NCBI RefSeq assembly: GCF_014204935.1
Contig: NZ_JACHMJ010000001.1
Location: 620,001-684,000 of the forward strand
DNA length: 64,000 nucleotides
From: Conyzicola lurida
GTDB taxonomy: Bacteria > Actinomycetota > Actinomycetes > Actinomycetales > Microbacteriaceae
Direction: 5' to 3'
The notes beneath the pieces are model-generated. The model was given only the letters and a program-made list of their open reading frames with translations. It was not told the origin of the DNA and made no database searches. Shown in pieces: positions 34,510 to 42,532 of this stretch; within the stretch, counting starts at the first letter, position 1, and the number at the start of each line of letters is the position of its first letter. Made by a program: the position numbers and the translations under genes.

Positions 34510-36003
34510 ATGAACAAGCCCATCGCGTTCGTCGCACTCGGCCTCGCGGCGTCACTCGCGCTCGCCGGCTGCGCGTCCGGCGCCTCGACCGACTCGTCGT
34601 CGGCCAGCTCGACCGTCGAGATCGGTTCGCTCTACGAACCGCAGAACCTCAGCAACGTCGCCGGCGGCGGCCAGGGCGTGACCGAGGCGTTCAACGGCAA
34701 CGTCTACGAGGGCCTGTTCAAGCTCGCCGACGACGGCAGCGTCGAGCCGCTTCTCGCCGAGAGCAACACGGTCAGCGACGACGGCCTCACCTACACCTTC
34801 ACGCTGAAGAGCGGCGTCACCTTCCACTCCGGCAAGGAGCTCACCTCGGCCGACGTCAAGGCGAGCATCGAGGCGGTCCTCGCCGAAGACTCGCAGTCCG
34901 CGCGCAAGAGCAGCTTCGGCACCATCGCCGGCATCGAGACCCCGGATGACGCAACCGTCGTCGTCACTCTCGAGGAGCGGTCGATCTCGTTCATCTACAA
35001 CCTCTCCTACGTCTGGATCATCAACGCCGACGCGACCGACGGCGAGACCACCGAAGACGGAACCGGTCCCTACACGCTCGGCGAGTGGAAGCGCGGCAGC
35101 TCGCTCAGCCTCGAGGCCTTCGACGGCTACTGGGGAGACGCGCCCGCGACCGACGAGGTCGTCTTCAACTACTTCACCGACGCCACCGCGCTGAGCAACG
35201 CGCTGCTGACCGACCAGGTCGACATCGTGACGAGCGTGCAGAGCCCCGACGCGCTCACCCAGTTCGCCGACAACGCGGACTACGTGGTGAGCGACGGCGA
35301 CTCGACCACGAAGGAGATCCTGGTCTTCAACGACCGCGTCGCGCCCTTCGACAACGTCTCCGTGCGTAAGGCGATCTACTCGGCGATCGACACCGAGAAG
35401 CTGCTCAACTCGATCTGGGGCGACTACGGAACGCTCATCGGCTCGATGGTCCCCCCCACCGACCCCTGGTACGAGGACCTCACCCAGGTGAACCCCTACG
35501 ACCCCGCGCTCTCCGAGCAGCTGCTCGCCGACGCGGGCTTCGCCGACGGCTTCGAGTTCACCCTCGACACCCCGTCGTACGACCCGCACCCCGTGGTCGC
35601 CGAGTTCGTGAAGAGCGAGCTGGCCAAGGTCGGTATCACCGTCACGATCAACACCATCAGCTCCGACGAGTGGTACACCAAGGTCTACAAGGCGCAGGAC
35701 TTCACCGCGACACTGCAGGAGCACGTGAACGACCGCGACGTCGTCTGGTACGGCAACCCCGACTTCTACTGGGGCTACAACAACCCCGAGGTCACCGCGC
35801 TCGTCGACCAGGCCGAGGCTTCCGCCACGACCGACGAGCAGACCGCCGCGCTCAAGCAGGTGAACGAGCAGATCGCCGAGGACGCCGCGAGCGTCTGGCT
35901 CTACCTCTACCCGCAGATCGTCGTGGCTGCGAGCGACCTCACCGGCTACCCGGTGAACGGTCTGAACTCGCAGTTCTTCGTCTACGACATCGCCCGTTCC
36001 TAG
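34510..36003 (+). CDS. Peptide/nickel-type ABC solute-binding lipoprotein (SBP family 5)
   Basis: 497 residues; lipobox LALAGC (Cys21). Family 5 landmarks: EPQNLSNVAGG, VYEGLFKLADDGSVEPLLAES, YTFTLKSGVTFHSGKELTSADVKASIE, GPYTLGEWKRGSSLSLEAFDGYWG, and ISSDEWYTKVYKAQDFTATLQEH. Such proteins bind oligopeptides, dipeptides, nickel-chelates or other ligands. AGGAG at 34501-34505 precedes ATG 34510. A strong terminator follows at 36010-36045, separating it from the permease and ATPase genes. Confidence 0.93.
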   Translation: MNKPIAFVALGLAASLALAGCASGASTDSSSASSTVEIGSLYEPQNLSNVAGGGQGVTEAFNGNVYEGLFKLADDGSVEPLLAESNTVSDDGLTYTFTLKSGVTFHSGKELTSADVKASIEAVLAEDSQSARKSSFGTIAGIETPDDATVVVTLEERSISFIYNLSYVWIINADATDGETTEDGTGPYTLGEWKRGSSLSLEAFDGYWGDAPATDEVVFNYFTDATALSNALLTDQVDIVTSVQSPDALTQFADNADYVVSDGDSTTKEILVFNDRVAPFDNVSVRKAIYSAIDTEKLLNSIWGDYGTLIGSMVPPTDPWYEDLTQVNPYDPALSEQLLADAGFADGFEFTLDTPSYDPHPVVAEFVKSELAKVGITVTINTISSDEWYTKVYKAQDFTATLQEHVNDRDVVWYGNPDFYWGYNNPEVTALVDQAEASATTDEQTAALKQVNEQIAEDAASVWLYLYPQIVVAASDLTGYPVNGLNSQFFVYDIARS

Positions 36004-36009
36004 GCTCCC

Positions 36010-36045
36010 GCTAGCCGCCGGGTCATCGACCGCCCGGCGGCTAGC
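36010..36045 (+). terminator. Strong stem-loop between binding-protein and permease genes
   Basis: A perfect 13-bp stem, GCTAGCCGCCGGG (36010-36022) with CCCGGCGGCTAGC (36033-36045), 10-base loop, followed by CTTGTCT. Partial termination or 3' end protection here would leave more binding protein than membrane subunits, as is usual in such operons. Confidence 0.8.
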
Positions 36046-36057
36046 CTTGTCTCCAGC

Positions 36058-37020
36058 ATGACTGTCTACCTCCTCCGCCGAAGCGCGTTCCTCGTGGTGT
36101 CGTTCCTCATCGCCATGGTCGCCATCTTCGTGCTCCTGCGCCTGCTGCCGGGAGACCCGTCGAACGCGCTGCTCTCGGTGACAGCCACGCCGGAGCAGAT
36201 CGCCGCGGCACAGGCCCAGGTCGGCGCGGACCGTCCCGTGCTCGAGCAGTTCGGCGACTGGTTCGCCCAGCTCGCGCGGTTCGACCTGGGCGAATCGTTC
36301 ATCAGCTCGCTGCCCGTCGGGCCCGAGATCGCCGCGCGTCTCGTCGTGACCGTGCCGCTCACGCTGCTCGCCTTCGCGCTGGCCCTCGTGATCTCGCTCG
36401 TCGCCGGCTTCGTCGCCGCGGTGAAGAGCGACCGCTGGTACGGCATCCTCATCTCCGGCCTCTCGCAGCTCGGCGTCGCGGTGCCGGTGTTCTGGGTCGG
36501 CATCCTGCTGGTCGGTGTCTTCGCCATCCAGCTGCGGCTGCTGCCGTCGAGCGGTTTCCCGCGTGACGACTGGGCCGACCCCGCCGAGGCCCTGCTGTCG
36601 CTCACCCTCCCCGTGATCACGGTGGCGATCGTGATGAGCGCGTCGCTCACCCGCTACGTGCGTTCGGCGACGCTCGACGTGCTCGGCAGCGACTACCTGC
36701 GCTCGGCCCGCGCCCAGGGCTCGGGCTTCGTCGAGGCGCTCTGGCGGCACGGGCTGCGCAACGGCGCCGTGCCCGTCATCTCCATTCTCGGCATCGAGCT
36801 CGCCACCACGTTCCTCGGCGCGGTCGTCGTCGAGAGCGTCTTCGGCCTGCCCGGACTGGGCAGCATGCTCCTCCGCGCCATCCAGCAACACGACTACCCG
36901 AACATCCAGGGTGTGCTCTTCGTGAGCACCCTCGTCGTGCTGGTGATCGGCTTCCTCGCGGACATCGCGCAGCGCCTCGTCGACCCGCGCCTGCGCACGA
37001 GCCTGTCGGGCAACCGGTGA
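36058..37020 (+). CDS. ABC permease, DppB type
   Basis: 320 residues. It starts with the DppB/OppB opening TVYLLRRSAFLVVSFLIAMVAIFVLLRLLPGDPSNALL; six helices; coupling region SDYLRSARAQGSGFVEALWRHGLRNGAVPVIS. No clear ribosome site before ATG 36058, which lies right after the stem-loop. GTGA overlap with the DppC-type gene. Confidence 0.92.
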   Translation: MTVYLLRRSAFLVVSFLIAMVAIFVLLRLLPGDPSNALLSVTATPEQIAAAQAQVGADRPVLEQFGDWFAQLARFDLGESFISSLPVGPEIAARLVVTVPLTLLAFALALVISLVAGFVAAVKSDRWYGILISGLSQLGVAVPVFWVGILLVGVFAIQLRLLPSSGFPRDDWADPAEALLSLTLPVITVAIVMSASLTRYVRSATLDVLGSDYLRSARAQGSGFVEALWRHGLRNGAVPVISILGIELATTFLGAVVVESVFGLPGLGSMLLRAIQQHDYPNIQGVLFVSTLVVLVIGFLADIAQRLVDPRLRTSLSGNR

Positions 37021-37871
37021 GCGCCGTCATCGTGGCCGAAGCGGCCGTCACCCGGCGCGGGCCCCGCTCGTGGACCCTCGTGCTCGGCCTCGTGCTCGTC
37101 GGCATCATCGCCGCGATCGCACTGATCTCGCTGTTCTGGCTGCCGTTCGCCCCCGACGACACCACCGGCACCCGGCTCGAGGGACCCGGCGCGACCCACT
37201 GGCTCGGCACCGACAAACTCGGCCGCGACCTCGCCACCCAGCTGATGATCGGCGCGCGCATCGCCCTCGCCGTGGGCCTCGGCTCCGTGCTGGTCGGCGC
37301 GGTCGTCGGCATCGTGGTCGGACTCATCGCGGCCTTCGCGTCGTCGTGGCTCGACGACACGATCTCGGCCGGGCTCGACGTGGTGATCGCGTTCCCCGTG
37401 CTGCTGCTCGCGATGCTCATCGTCGCCGCCCAGGGCGCGTCGCTCGTCTCCGTCATCCTCGCGATCGGTCTCGCCATGTCGGCGGTCGTCGCGCGCCTCT
37501 CCCGCGTGCTCACCAAGCGCGTGCTGGGGGAGCAGTACGTCACGGCCGCCCGCACCTCGGGAACCCGCTGGCCGGGCATCGTCGTACGCCACATCCTGCC
37601 CAACATCTGGCCCACGCTCGGCGTGAACCTCGCCCTGCAGTTCGGGGTCGCCGTGCTCGCCGAAGCCAGCCTCTCCTACCTCGGCCTCGGCGCCCCGCCG
37701 CCCAACGCGTCGTGGGGCCGCCTGCTGCAGGAGGCCCAGGGCACCGTGATCACCGCCCCCGTCGGAGCGATCGCGCCCGGTATCGCGCTCGTGATGCTCG
37801 TCATCGGCGTCAACTTCGTCGCCGACGGCCTGCGCGACGTCGCCGACCCCACCCGGAGGCGGTCACGATGA
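37017..37871 (+). CDS. ABC permease, DppC type
   Basis: 284 residues. GATHWLGTDKLGRDLATQLMIGARIALAVG is the DppC/OppC hallmark; coupling loop TAARTSGTRWPGIVVRHILPNIWPTLGV; six helices. GTG start overlaps the DppB-type stop; its own stop overlaps the first ATPase gene (ATGA). Confidence 0.93.
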   Translation: MSAVIVAEAAVTRRGPRSWTLVLGLVLVGIIAAIALISLFWLPFAPDDTTGTRLEGPGATHWLGTDKLGRDLATQLMIGARIALAVGLGSVLVGAVVGIVVGLIAAFASSWLDDTISAGLDVVIAFPVLLLAMLIVAAQGASLVSVILAIGLAMSAVVARLSRVLTKRVLGEQYVTAARTSGTRWPGIVVRHILPNIWPTLGVNLALQFGVAVLAEASLSYLGLGAPPPNASWGRLLQEAQGTVITAPVGAIAPGIALVMLVIGVNFVADGLRDVADPTRRRSR

Positions 37872-38671
37872 GCCTGCTCTCAGTCACCGACCTCGGCGTC
37901 ACCGCGCCCACCGGCCGGGCGCTCGTCACCGGACTGACCTTCGACCTCGAAGCGGGGTCCCGCCTCGGGCTCATCGGCGAGTCCGGATCGGGCAAATCGG
38001 TCAGCTCGCTCGCGATCACCGGGCTGCTCGGCGCCGGGCTGACCGCCAGTGGCAGCGTGCTGCTCGACGGCGTGCAGGTCGTGGGCGCCGCGGAGCGCCG
38101 GCTCGTGCCGCTGCGCGGGCGTGCGGCATCCGTGGTCTTTCAAGAACCGCTCACGGCCCTCGACCCGCTCATGCGCATCGGACGCCAGGTGCAGGAGCCG
38201 ATCGCCCGGCACCGCGGACTGCGCGGGGCCGCCCTTCGCGCCGCCGCCGTCGAGGCGCTGGCCGAGGTCAGCCTCACCGACGAGCGCATCGCGAGGGCCT
38301 ACCCGCACGAGATCTCGGGCGGCCAGCGTCAGCGCGCCGCGATCGCCATCGCGCTCGCGAGCCGCCCGAAGCTGTTGATCGCCGACGAGCCGACGACCGC
38401 GCTCGACGTGACGGTGCAGGCCGAGATCCTCGCCCTGCTCGACCGCCTCGTCGAGGCGCGCGGGATGGCGCTGCTGTTCATCAGTCACGATCTTGCCGTC
38501 GTCAGTGCGATGACGAGCGACGTCATCGTGATGCGCGACGGGCACGCGGTGAAGCGCGGCACGATGGACGCACTGCTCGCGGCGCCGAGCGACCCGGACA
38601 GTGCCGATCCATACGTGATCGAGCTCGTGCGCAGCGCCCGGGCGCTCGACGCGATGCTGGGGGAGAAATGA
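37868..38671 (+). CDS. ABC ATPase, DppD-like (short)
   Basis: 267 residues from ATG 37868. Walker A LIGESGSGKSVSS, Q-loop VVFQEPLTALDPLM, signature ISGGQRQR, Walker B LLIADEPTTALDVTVQ, H-loop FISHDLAV. It is shorter than typical DppD (about 330) because the oligopeptide C-terminal extension is nearly absent. Coupled on both sides by ATGA overlaps. Confidence 0.93.
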   Translation: MSLLSVTDLGVTAPTGRALVTGLTFDLEAGSRLGLIGESGSGKSVSSLAITGLLGAGLTASGSVLLDGVQVVGAAERRLVPLRGRAASVVFQEPLTALDPLMRIGRQVQEPIARHRGLRGAALRAAAVEALAEVSLTDERIARAYPHEISGGQRQRAAIAIALASRPKLLIADEPTTALDVTVQAEILALLDRLVEARGMALLFISHDLAVVSAMTSDVIVMRDGHAVKRGTMDALLAAPSDPDSADPYVIELVRSARALDAMLGEK

Positions 38672-39426
38672 CCGCGCCCATCCTGGAACTCCGCGACGTG
38701 AGCTACCGCTACCGACGCGGCGCCCTCGCCGTCGACGGCGTCTCGCTCTCGGTCGCCGAGGGTCAGAGCGTCGGCCTCGTGGGGGAGTCCGGCTCGGGCA
38801 AGACGACTCTGCTGCGCCTGATGCTCGGGCTCGCGCGTCCCACCGCGGGCGAGGTGCTCTTCGACGGAGCCGCGCTGCGGCCCGCGACGATGCGCTCGTT
38901 CCGCGCCTCGGTGCAGACCGTGTTCCAGGACCCGTACTCGTCGCTCGACCCCCGCCAGCGCATCGGGGCCATCGTCGCCGAGCCGCTGCGCTCCCTGGGC
39001 CTCGCCCGCGGGGCCGAGGCGGCCGGAATGGTCGTCGCCTCCCTCGCCTCGGTCGGACTGCCCGCGGACACCGTCGGCCGGTATCCGCACGAGTTCTCCG
39101 GCGGACAGCGCCAACGCATCGCGATCGCCCGCGCCACCGTCTGCCACCCGCGACTGCTGCTCGCCGACGAGCCGGTGAGCGCGCTCGACGTCACCACGCG
39201 GATCCAGGTGATCGACCTGCTGATCGAGCTGCGCGCGAGCGCCGGTCTCGCCGTGCTGATGGTGTCGCACGACCTCAGCGCCGTCGCGGCGCTCTGCGAC
39301 GACACGGTCGTGCTGCAGGGCGGCACCGTCGTCGAGACCGGGTCGACCGCCGAGCTGCTGCGGTCGCCCGCGCAGGCGTACACGCGTCGGCTCGTCGACG
39401 CCGTGCCGCGTCTGCCCGCGGAGTAG
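38668..39426 (+). CDS. ABC ATPase, DppF-like (short)
   Basis: 252 residues. Walker A LVGESGSGKTT, Q-loop TVFQDPYSSLDPRQ, signature FSGGQRQR, Walker B LLLADEPVSALDVTTR, H-loop MVSHDLSA. Also lacks the long C-terminal extension, so the pair is a compact two-ATPase importer. Last gene before the tandem-repeat tract. Confidence 0.93.
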   Translation: MTAPILELRDVSYRYRRGALAVDGVSLSVAEGQSVGLVGESGSGKTTLLRLMLGLARPTAGEVLFDGAALRPATMRSFRASVQTVFQDPYSSLDPRQRIGAIVAEPLRSLGLARGAEAAGMVVASLASVGLPADTVGRYPHEFSGGQRQRIAIARATVCHPRLLLADEPVSALDVTTRIQVIDLLIELRASAGLAVLMVSHDLSAVAALCDDTVVLQGGTVVETGSTAELLRSPAQAYTRRLVDAVPRLPAE

Positions 39427-39433
39427 TCGCGGA

Positions 39434-39612
39434 AGAGTTTTCCCGGGGCAAGTTTCCACGGGAAAGTCTTTCCCGGGAAACTTCCCGCGGCAAGTTTCCC
39501 GCGGTAATTTCCGCGTCATGTCTTGCCGCGGCACATTTCCCGCAGCAAGTTTTCCCGCGGCAAATTTCCCCGCGTCGAGTTCTCCCGCGGCAACTTCTCC
39601 CGCGGGAAAAGT
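39434..39612. repeat. Degenerate 13-16 base tandem repeat tract
   Basis: About a dozen imperfect units of the form TTTCCCGCGGCAAG follow one another, with variants in which the GC core is CCCGGG, CCGCGG or CCACGG. The core is palindromic and several units can pair with a neighbour (for example TTTCCCGGGAAA). Lies between the convergent ABC ATPase and hemolysin III genes. No spacers, so not a CRISPR. Confidence 0.85.
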
Positions 39613-39642
39613 CGCGCCCGCGGCATCCCGCAGTCTGACTTC

Positions 39643-40380
39643 CTAGAAGACCGGCGGATTCGTCGCGACGATGAAGATGCCGGTCCAGTGGCAGAGGAAC
39701 GCGAGCAGCGTGAGCGTGTGGAAGATCTCGTGGAAGCCGAACTTGCCCGGGAACGGGTTGGGCTTCTTCAGCCCGTAGATCACAGCACCGACCGTGTAGA
39801 ACAGGCCGCCGACCAGGATCAGCGTCATCATCGTGGCGTTGGCCTGGAAGAAGTCGACGATGAAGATGAGCGATGCGTAGCCGAGCAGCAGGTAGAGCGG
39901 CACGTAGAGCCAGCGCGGGGCGCCGATCCAGAAGACGCGGAAGAGGATGCCGAGTCCGGCGCCCGCCCAGACCAGCCAGAGCAGCAGCACCGACTTGTCG
40001 TGGGGGAGCGCGAGCACCGTGATCGGGGTGTACGAGCCGGCGATCAGCAGGAAGATGTTGGCGTGGTCGATGCGCTTGAAGACGGCTTTGGTCTTCGGCT
40101 TCCAGTCAATGCGGTGGTACAGCGCCGAGTTGCCGAAGAGCAGCAGCGACGACGCGACGAAGACGCTCGAGCTGATGCGGGCGGCGGCACCGTCGGCGGC
40201 GACGATCAGGATGACGCCCAGCACGCCGGCCAGCGGGAAGGTGCCCGCGTGGATCCAGCCGCGCCAGGTCGGTTTGACATCGATCTTCTCGAACTCGATC
40301 GCATCGTCGAGCAGCGGGACGTTGGGGAGATCAGCTCCGGGGTCGTCATCCACCGGGGGCACGGAGCTGTTCGTGGTCAT
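39643..40380 (-). CDS. Hemolysin III/TrhA family membrane protein
   Basis: 245 residues, seven predicted helices after a 40-residue acidic cytoplasmic lead. Family marks: GWIHAGTFPLAGVLGV, FGNSALYHRIDWKPKTKAVFKRIDHANIFLLIAGSYTPITVLAL and FGFHEIFHTLTLLAFLCHW, with the Ser/His/Asp/His residues of the PAQR/CREST-like metal site. Such proteins are linked to membrane fluidity or lipid homeostasis rather than haemolysis. Divergent from the prenyl synthase gene, the same neighbourhood as Rv1085c-Rv1086 as I recall it. Confidence 0.93.
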   Translation of the reverse strand: MTTNSSVPPVDDDPGADLPNVPLLDDAIEFEKIDVKPTWRGWIHAGTFPLAGVLGVILIVAADGAAARISSSVFVASSLLLFGNSALYHRIDWKPKTKAVFKRIDHANIFLLIAGSYTPITVLALPHDKSVLLLWLVWAGAGLGILFRVFWIGAPRWLYVPLYLLLGYASLIFIVDFFQANATMMTLILVGGLFYTVGAVIYGLKKPNPFPGKFGFHEIFHTLTLLAFLCHWTGIFIVATNPPVF

Positions 40381-40433
40381 GGGGAAAGCTTACGACAGCC
40401 GCCATTCGCACCTGCCGGTCGTCGAGATTGGGC

Positions 40434-40439
40434 TAGCGT
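40434..40439 (+). promoter_or_regulatory. -10 box of a probable leaderless prenyl synthase transcript
   Basis: TAGCGT ends six bases before the GTG at 40446; no ribosome site is visible. Matches the spacing at lemA, the AI-2E gene and ispH. Confidence 0.5.
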
Positions 40440-40445
40440 AGGCCT

Positions 40446-41231
40446 GTGAAAGACAGGCAAGCTCCTCTCGGCCGCAACTTTCTCTACGGTCTTTACCAGA
40501 GACGGCTGCGCCGTAGTCTCGCGACGAACGCGATGCCGCAGCACGTGGCGATGATTTTCGACGGCAACCGCCGCTGGGCGCGCCAGCGCGGCCTCGAGAC
40601 CGCCGCGCACGGCCACAGCGCCGGGGCGCTCAAGATCCACGAGTTCCTCTCCTGGTGCGACCAGCTCGGAATCTCCGTCGTCACGCTCTACCTGCTGTCG
40701 AACGACAATCTCGTCAACCGCCAGAGCGAAGAGCTCGACCAGCTGTTCGAGATCATCGCGGAGCTCAGCGAAGACCTCGCCGACACGAAGGACTGGCGCG
40801 TGCAGCAGGTGGGCACGAAGGACGGCCTGCCGCAGTCGCTCATCGACGCCATGGGTGCCGCGGAGAAGAAAACCGCCGCGAACACCGGCCTGCACGTCAA
40901 CCTCGCCGTCGGCTACGGCGGCCGCCGCGAGATCGCCGACGCCGTGCGCAGCATCGTGCACCAGCACAACTCCGACGGCGGCAAGCTCGACGACCTCGCC
41001 GAGCTGCTCACGCCCGAGCTCATCGCCGAGCACCTCTACACGCAGGGCCAGCCCGACCCCGACCTCGTCATCCGCACGTCGGGAGAACAGCGGATGAGCG
41101 ACTTCATGCTCTGGCAGAGCGCCCACAGCGAGCTGTACTTCGTCGAGGCGCTCGGCCCCGACCTGCGCGAGGTCGACTTCCTGCGCGCGCTTCGCGACTA
41201 CGCCAAACGACAGCGACGATTCGGATCCTGA
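40446..41231 (+). CDS. cis-Prenyl diphosphate synthase, probably short-chain (Z-FPP type)
   Basis: 261 residues. The catalytic P-loop-like VAMIFDGNRRWARQRGL (Asp39), AGALKIHEFLSWCDQLGISVVTLYLLSNDNLVNRQSEEL, LHVNLAVGYGGRREI and DPDLVIRTSGEQRMSDFMLWQSAHSELYFVE are those of the UppS family. Neighbourhood next to a hemolysin III gene matches Mycobacterium Rv1086, which makes (E,Z)-farnesyl diphosphate, the starter for decaprenyl phosphate; chain length here is inferred from context only. It overlaps the aminotransferase start by one base. Confidence 0.9.
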   Translation: MKDRQAPLGRNFLYGLYQRRLRRSLATNAMPQHVAMIFDGNRRWARQRGLETAAHGHSAGALKIHEFLSWCDQLGISVVTLYLLSNDNLVNRQSEELDQLFEIIAELSEDLADTKDWRVQQVGTKDGLPQSLIDAMGAAEKKTAANTGLHVNLAVGYGGRREIADAVRSIVHQHNSDGGKLDDLAELLTPELIAEHLYTQGQPDPDLVIRTSGEQRMSDFMLWQSAHSELYFVEALGPDLREVDFLRALRDYAKRQRRFGS

Positions 41232-42355
41232 TGACCATCGACGACTACGCCGACCAGTTCGGCGAAGAACCCGGCTACCTCAACTTCGCGCGCGTCGGCC
41301 CGGTCGGCCGCACCGTGCTCGAGGAGCAGCGGGCCCAGACCGACGTGCTCTCGCACGCCCGGTTCGGCAGTCTCGACGCCCTCGACACCGGCCAGGACCT
41401 CCGCGTGCGCGAGGCCGTTTCGGGCGTCACGGGGTTCCGTCCCGACCAGATCGTCTTCCAGCCGAACACGAGCCAGGGGCTCATGCACGCCATGTTCGGC
41501 ATCACCGGCGGCGTCGCGCTGTCGGCCGGCGACTTCCCCAGCGTGCCGTACGCCGCCGACCGCGCGGCCGAGTCGCTCGGCGTGCTCGCCCCGCTCTGGC
41601 TCGAGACCGATCACGGCCGCATCACCCCCGGCAACCTGCGCGACCAGCTGACGCCGGCCATCACCGCCGTGGTGGTCAGCCTCGTCGACTTCCGCACCGG
41701 CTACCTCACCGACATCGAGGGCATCCGCCAGGTCATCGGCGACCGCCTGCTCGTCGTCGATGCGATTCAGGGCTTCGGTGTCGTGGATGCGCCCTACCAG
41801 GTCGCCGACGTCGTCGTATCGGGCGGGCAGAAGTGGGTCCGATCCGGCTGGGGAACCGGCTTCCTCGCCCTCAGCGACCGGGCCGTCGACCAGCTCACCC
41901 CCGTCTTCTCGGGCTTCACCGGCACGGAGCGCGACGACGCCCCCGTCGACGAGATCCTGCCGCCCGCCCGCAGTGCCAAGGCCTTCAGCGTGAGCAACCC
42001 CGATCCCGTCGCGCAGGCGCGGTTCGCTGCCGCCCTCGAGGAGATCGCCGTCGTCGGAGTGCCGGCCATCCGCGACCGCATAATCGAGAAGACCACGCGC
42101 ATCATCGACCTCGCCGACGAGTTCGGCATCCCGGTGACCTCGTCGCGGGCCGAGAGCGAGCGCGCGGGGATCGTCGTCGTCACGCCGGCGGCCGACCAGC
42201 TCACCGTGCTCGTCGCCTCGCTGTTCAACCACGGCATCACCAGCACGAGCCGCGACGGGTCGATCCGGCTCAGCGCACACGTCAGCACCGGCGAGGACAC
42301 CTTCGACATGCTCCGCGGCGCGTTCACCAGCTTCGGGTCGGCGATCAACGTTTAA
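41231..42355 (+). CDS. Class V aminotransferase/cysteine desulfurase-like PLP enzyme
   Basis: 374 residues. PLP lysine Lys201 in VVVSGGQKWVRSGWGTGFL; LLVVDAIQGFGVVD supplies the conserved Asp and Gln; FQPNTSQGLMHAMFG contacts the phosphate. No active-site Cys loop typical of sulfurtransferases is obvious, so an aminotransferase or lyase of unknown substrate is more likely. Start ATG 41231 coincides with the last base of the prenyl synthase stop, so the two are co-translated, although no metabolic link is obvious. Confidence 0.87.
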   Translation: MTIDDYADQFGEEPGYLNFARVGPVGRTVLEEQRAQTDVLSHARFGSLDALDTGQDLRVREAVSGVTGFRPDQIVFQPNTSQGLMHAMFGITGGVALSAGDFPSVPYAADRAAESLGVLAPLWLETDHGRITPGNLRDQLTPAITAVVVSLVDFRTGYLTDIEGIRQVIGDRLLVVDAIQGFGVVDAPYQVADVVVSGGQKWVRSGWGTGFLALSDRAVDQLTPVFSGFTGTERDDAPVDEILPPARSAKAFSVSNPDPVAQARFAAALEEIAVVGVPAIRDRIIEKTTRIIDLADEFGIPVTSSRAESERAGIVVVTPAADQLTVLVASLFNHGITSTSRDGSIRLSAHVSTGEDTFDMLRGAFTSFGSAINV

Positions 42356-42446
42356 CCTGCCGGACACATTCGGCTGGGCGTGTCGATTATCGCGACCGGG
42401 GTTTCGAGGCTTAGCGTCAATTCCATCAGGTATGGCGCCTGGTCGA

Positions 42447-42486
42447 GACGGCCACGTAAGTTCGTTTCGTAACGTAATTGGCCGTC
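42447..42486. promoter_or_regulatory. Inverted repeat upstream of phoH2
   Basis: GACGGCCA (42447-42454) and TGGCCGTC (42479-42486) are perfect inverse copies around an AT-richer centre with two CGTAA units. It lies 47 bases before the phoH2 start and could be a leader hairpin or operator. The rest of 42356-42446 holds only a small GACAC/GTGTC inverted repeat, possibly the aminotransferase terminator. Confidence 0.4.
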
Positions 42487-42532
42487 TTCGCAGACTGGAT
42501 CCGAGTGCGCGTCACTCGGGGATGGAGTGCAC

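Noticed and set aside
34552-36891. 779-codon minus-strand frame
   Set aside because: Antisense shadow of the family 5 binding protein and DppB-type genes, which have clear motifs and codon usage.
39434-39612. CRISPR array
   Set aside because: Units are contiguous and degenerate without unique spacers, and no cas genes are present. The same holds for 44195-44306.
39523-40449. Plus-strand frame starting with SRGKF/SRGNF-like repeats
   Set aside because: The repeated peptide is a translation of the non-coding tandem tract, and the rest is antisense to the hemolysin III gene.
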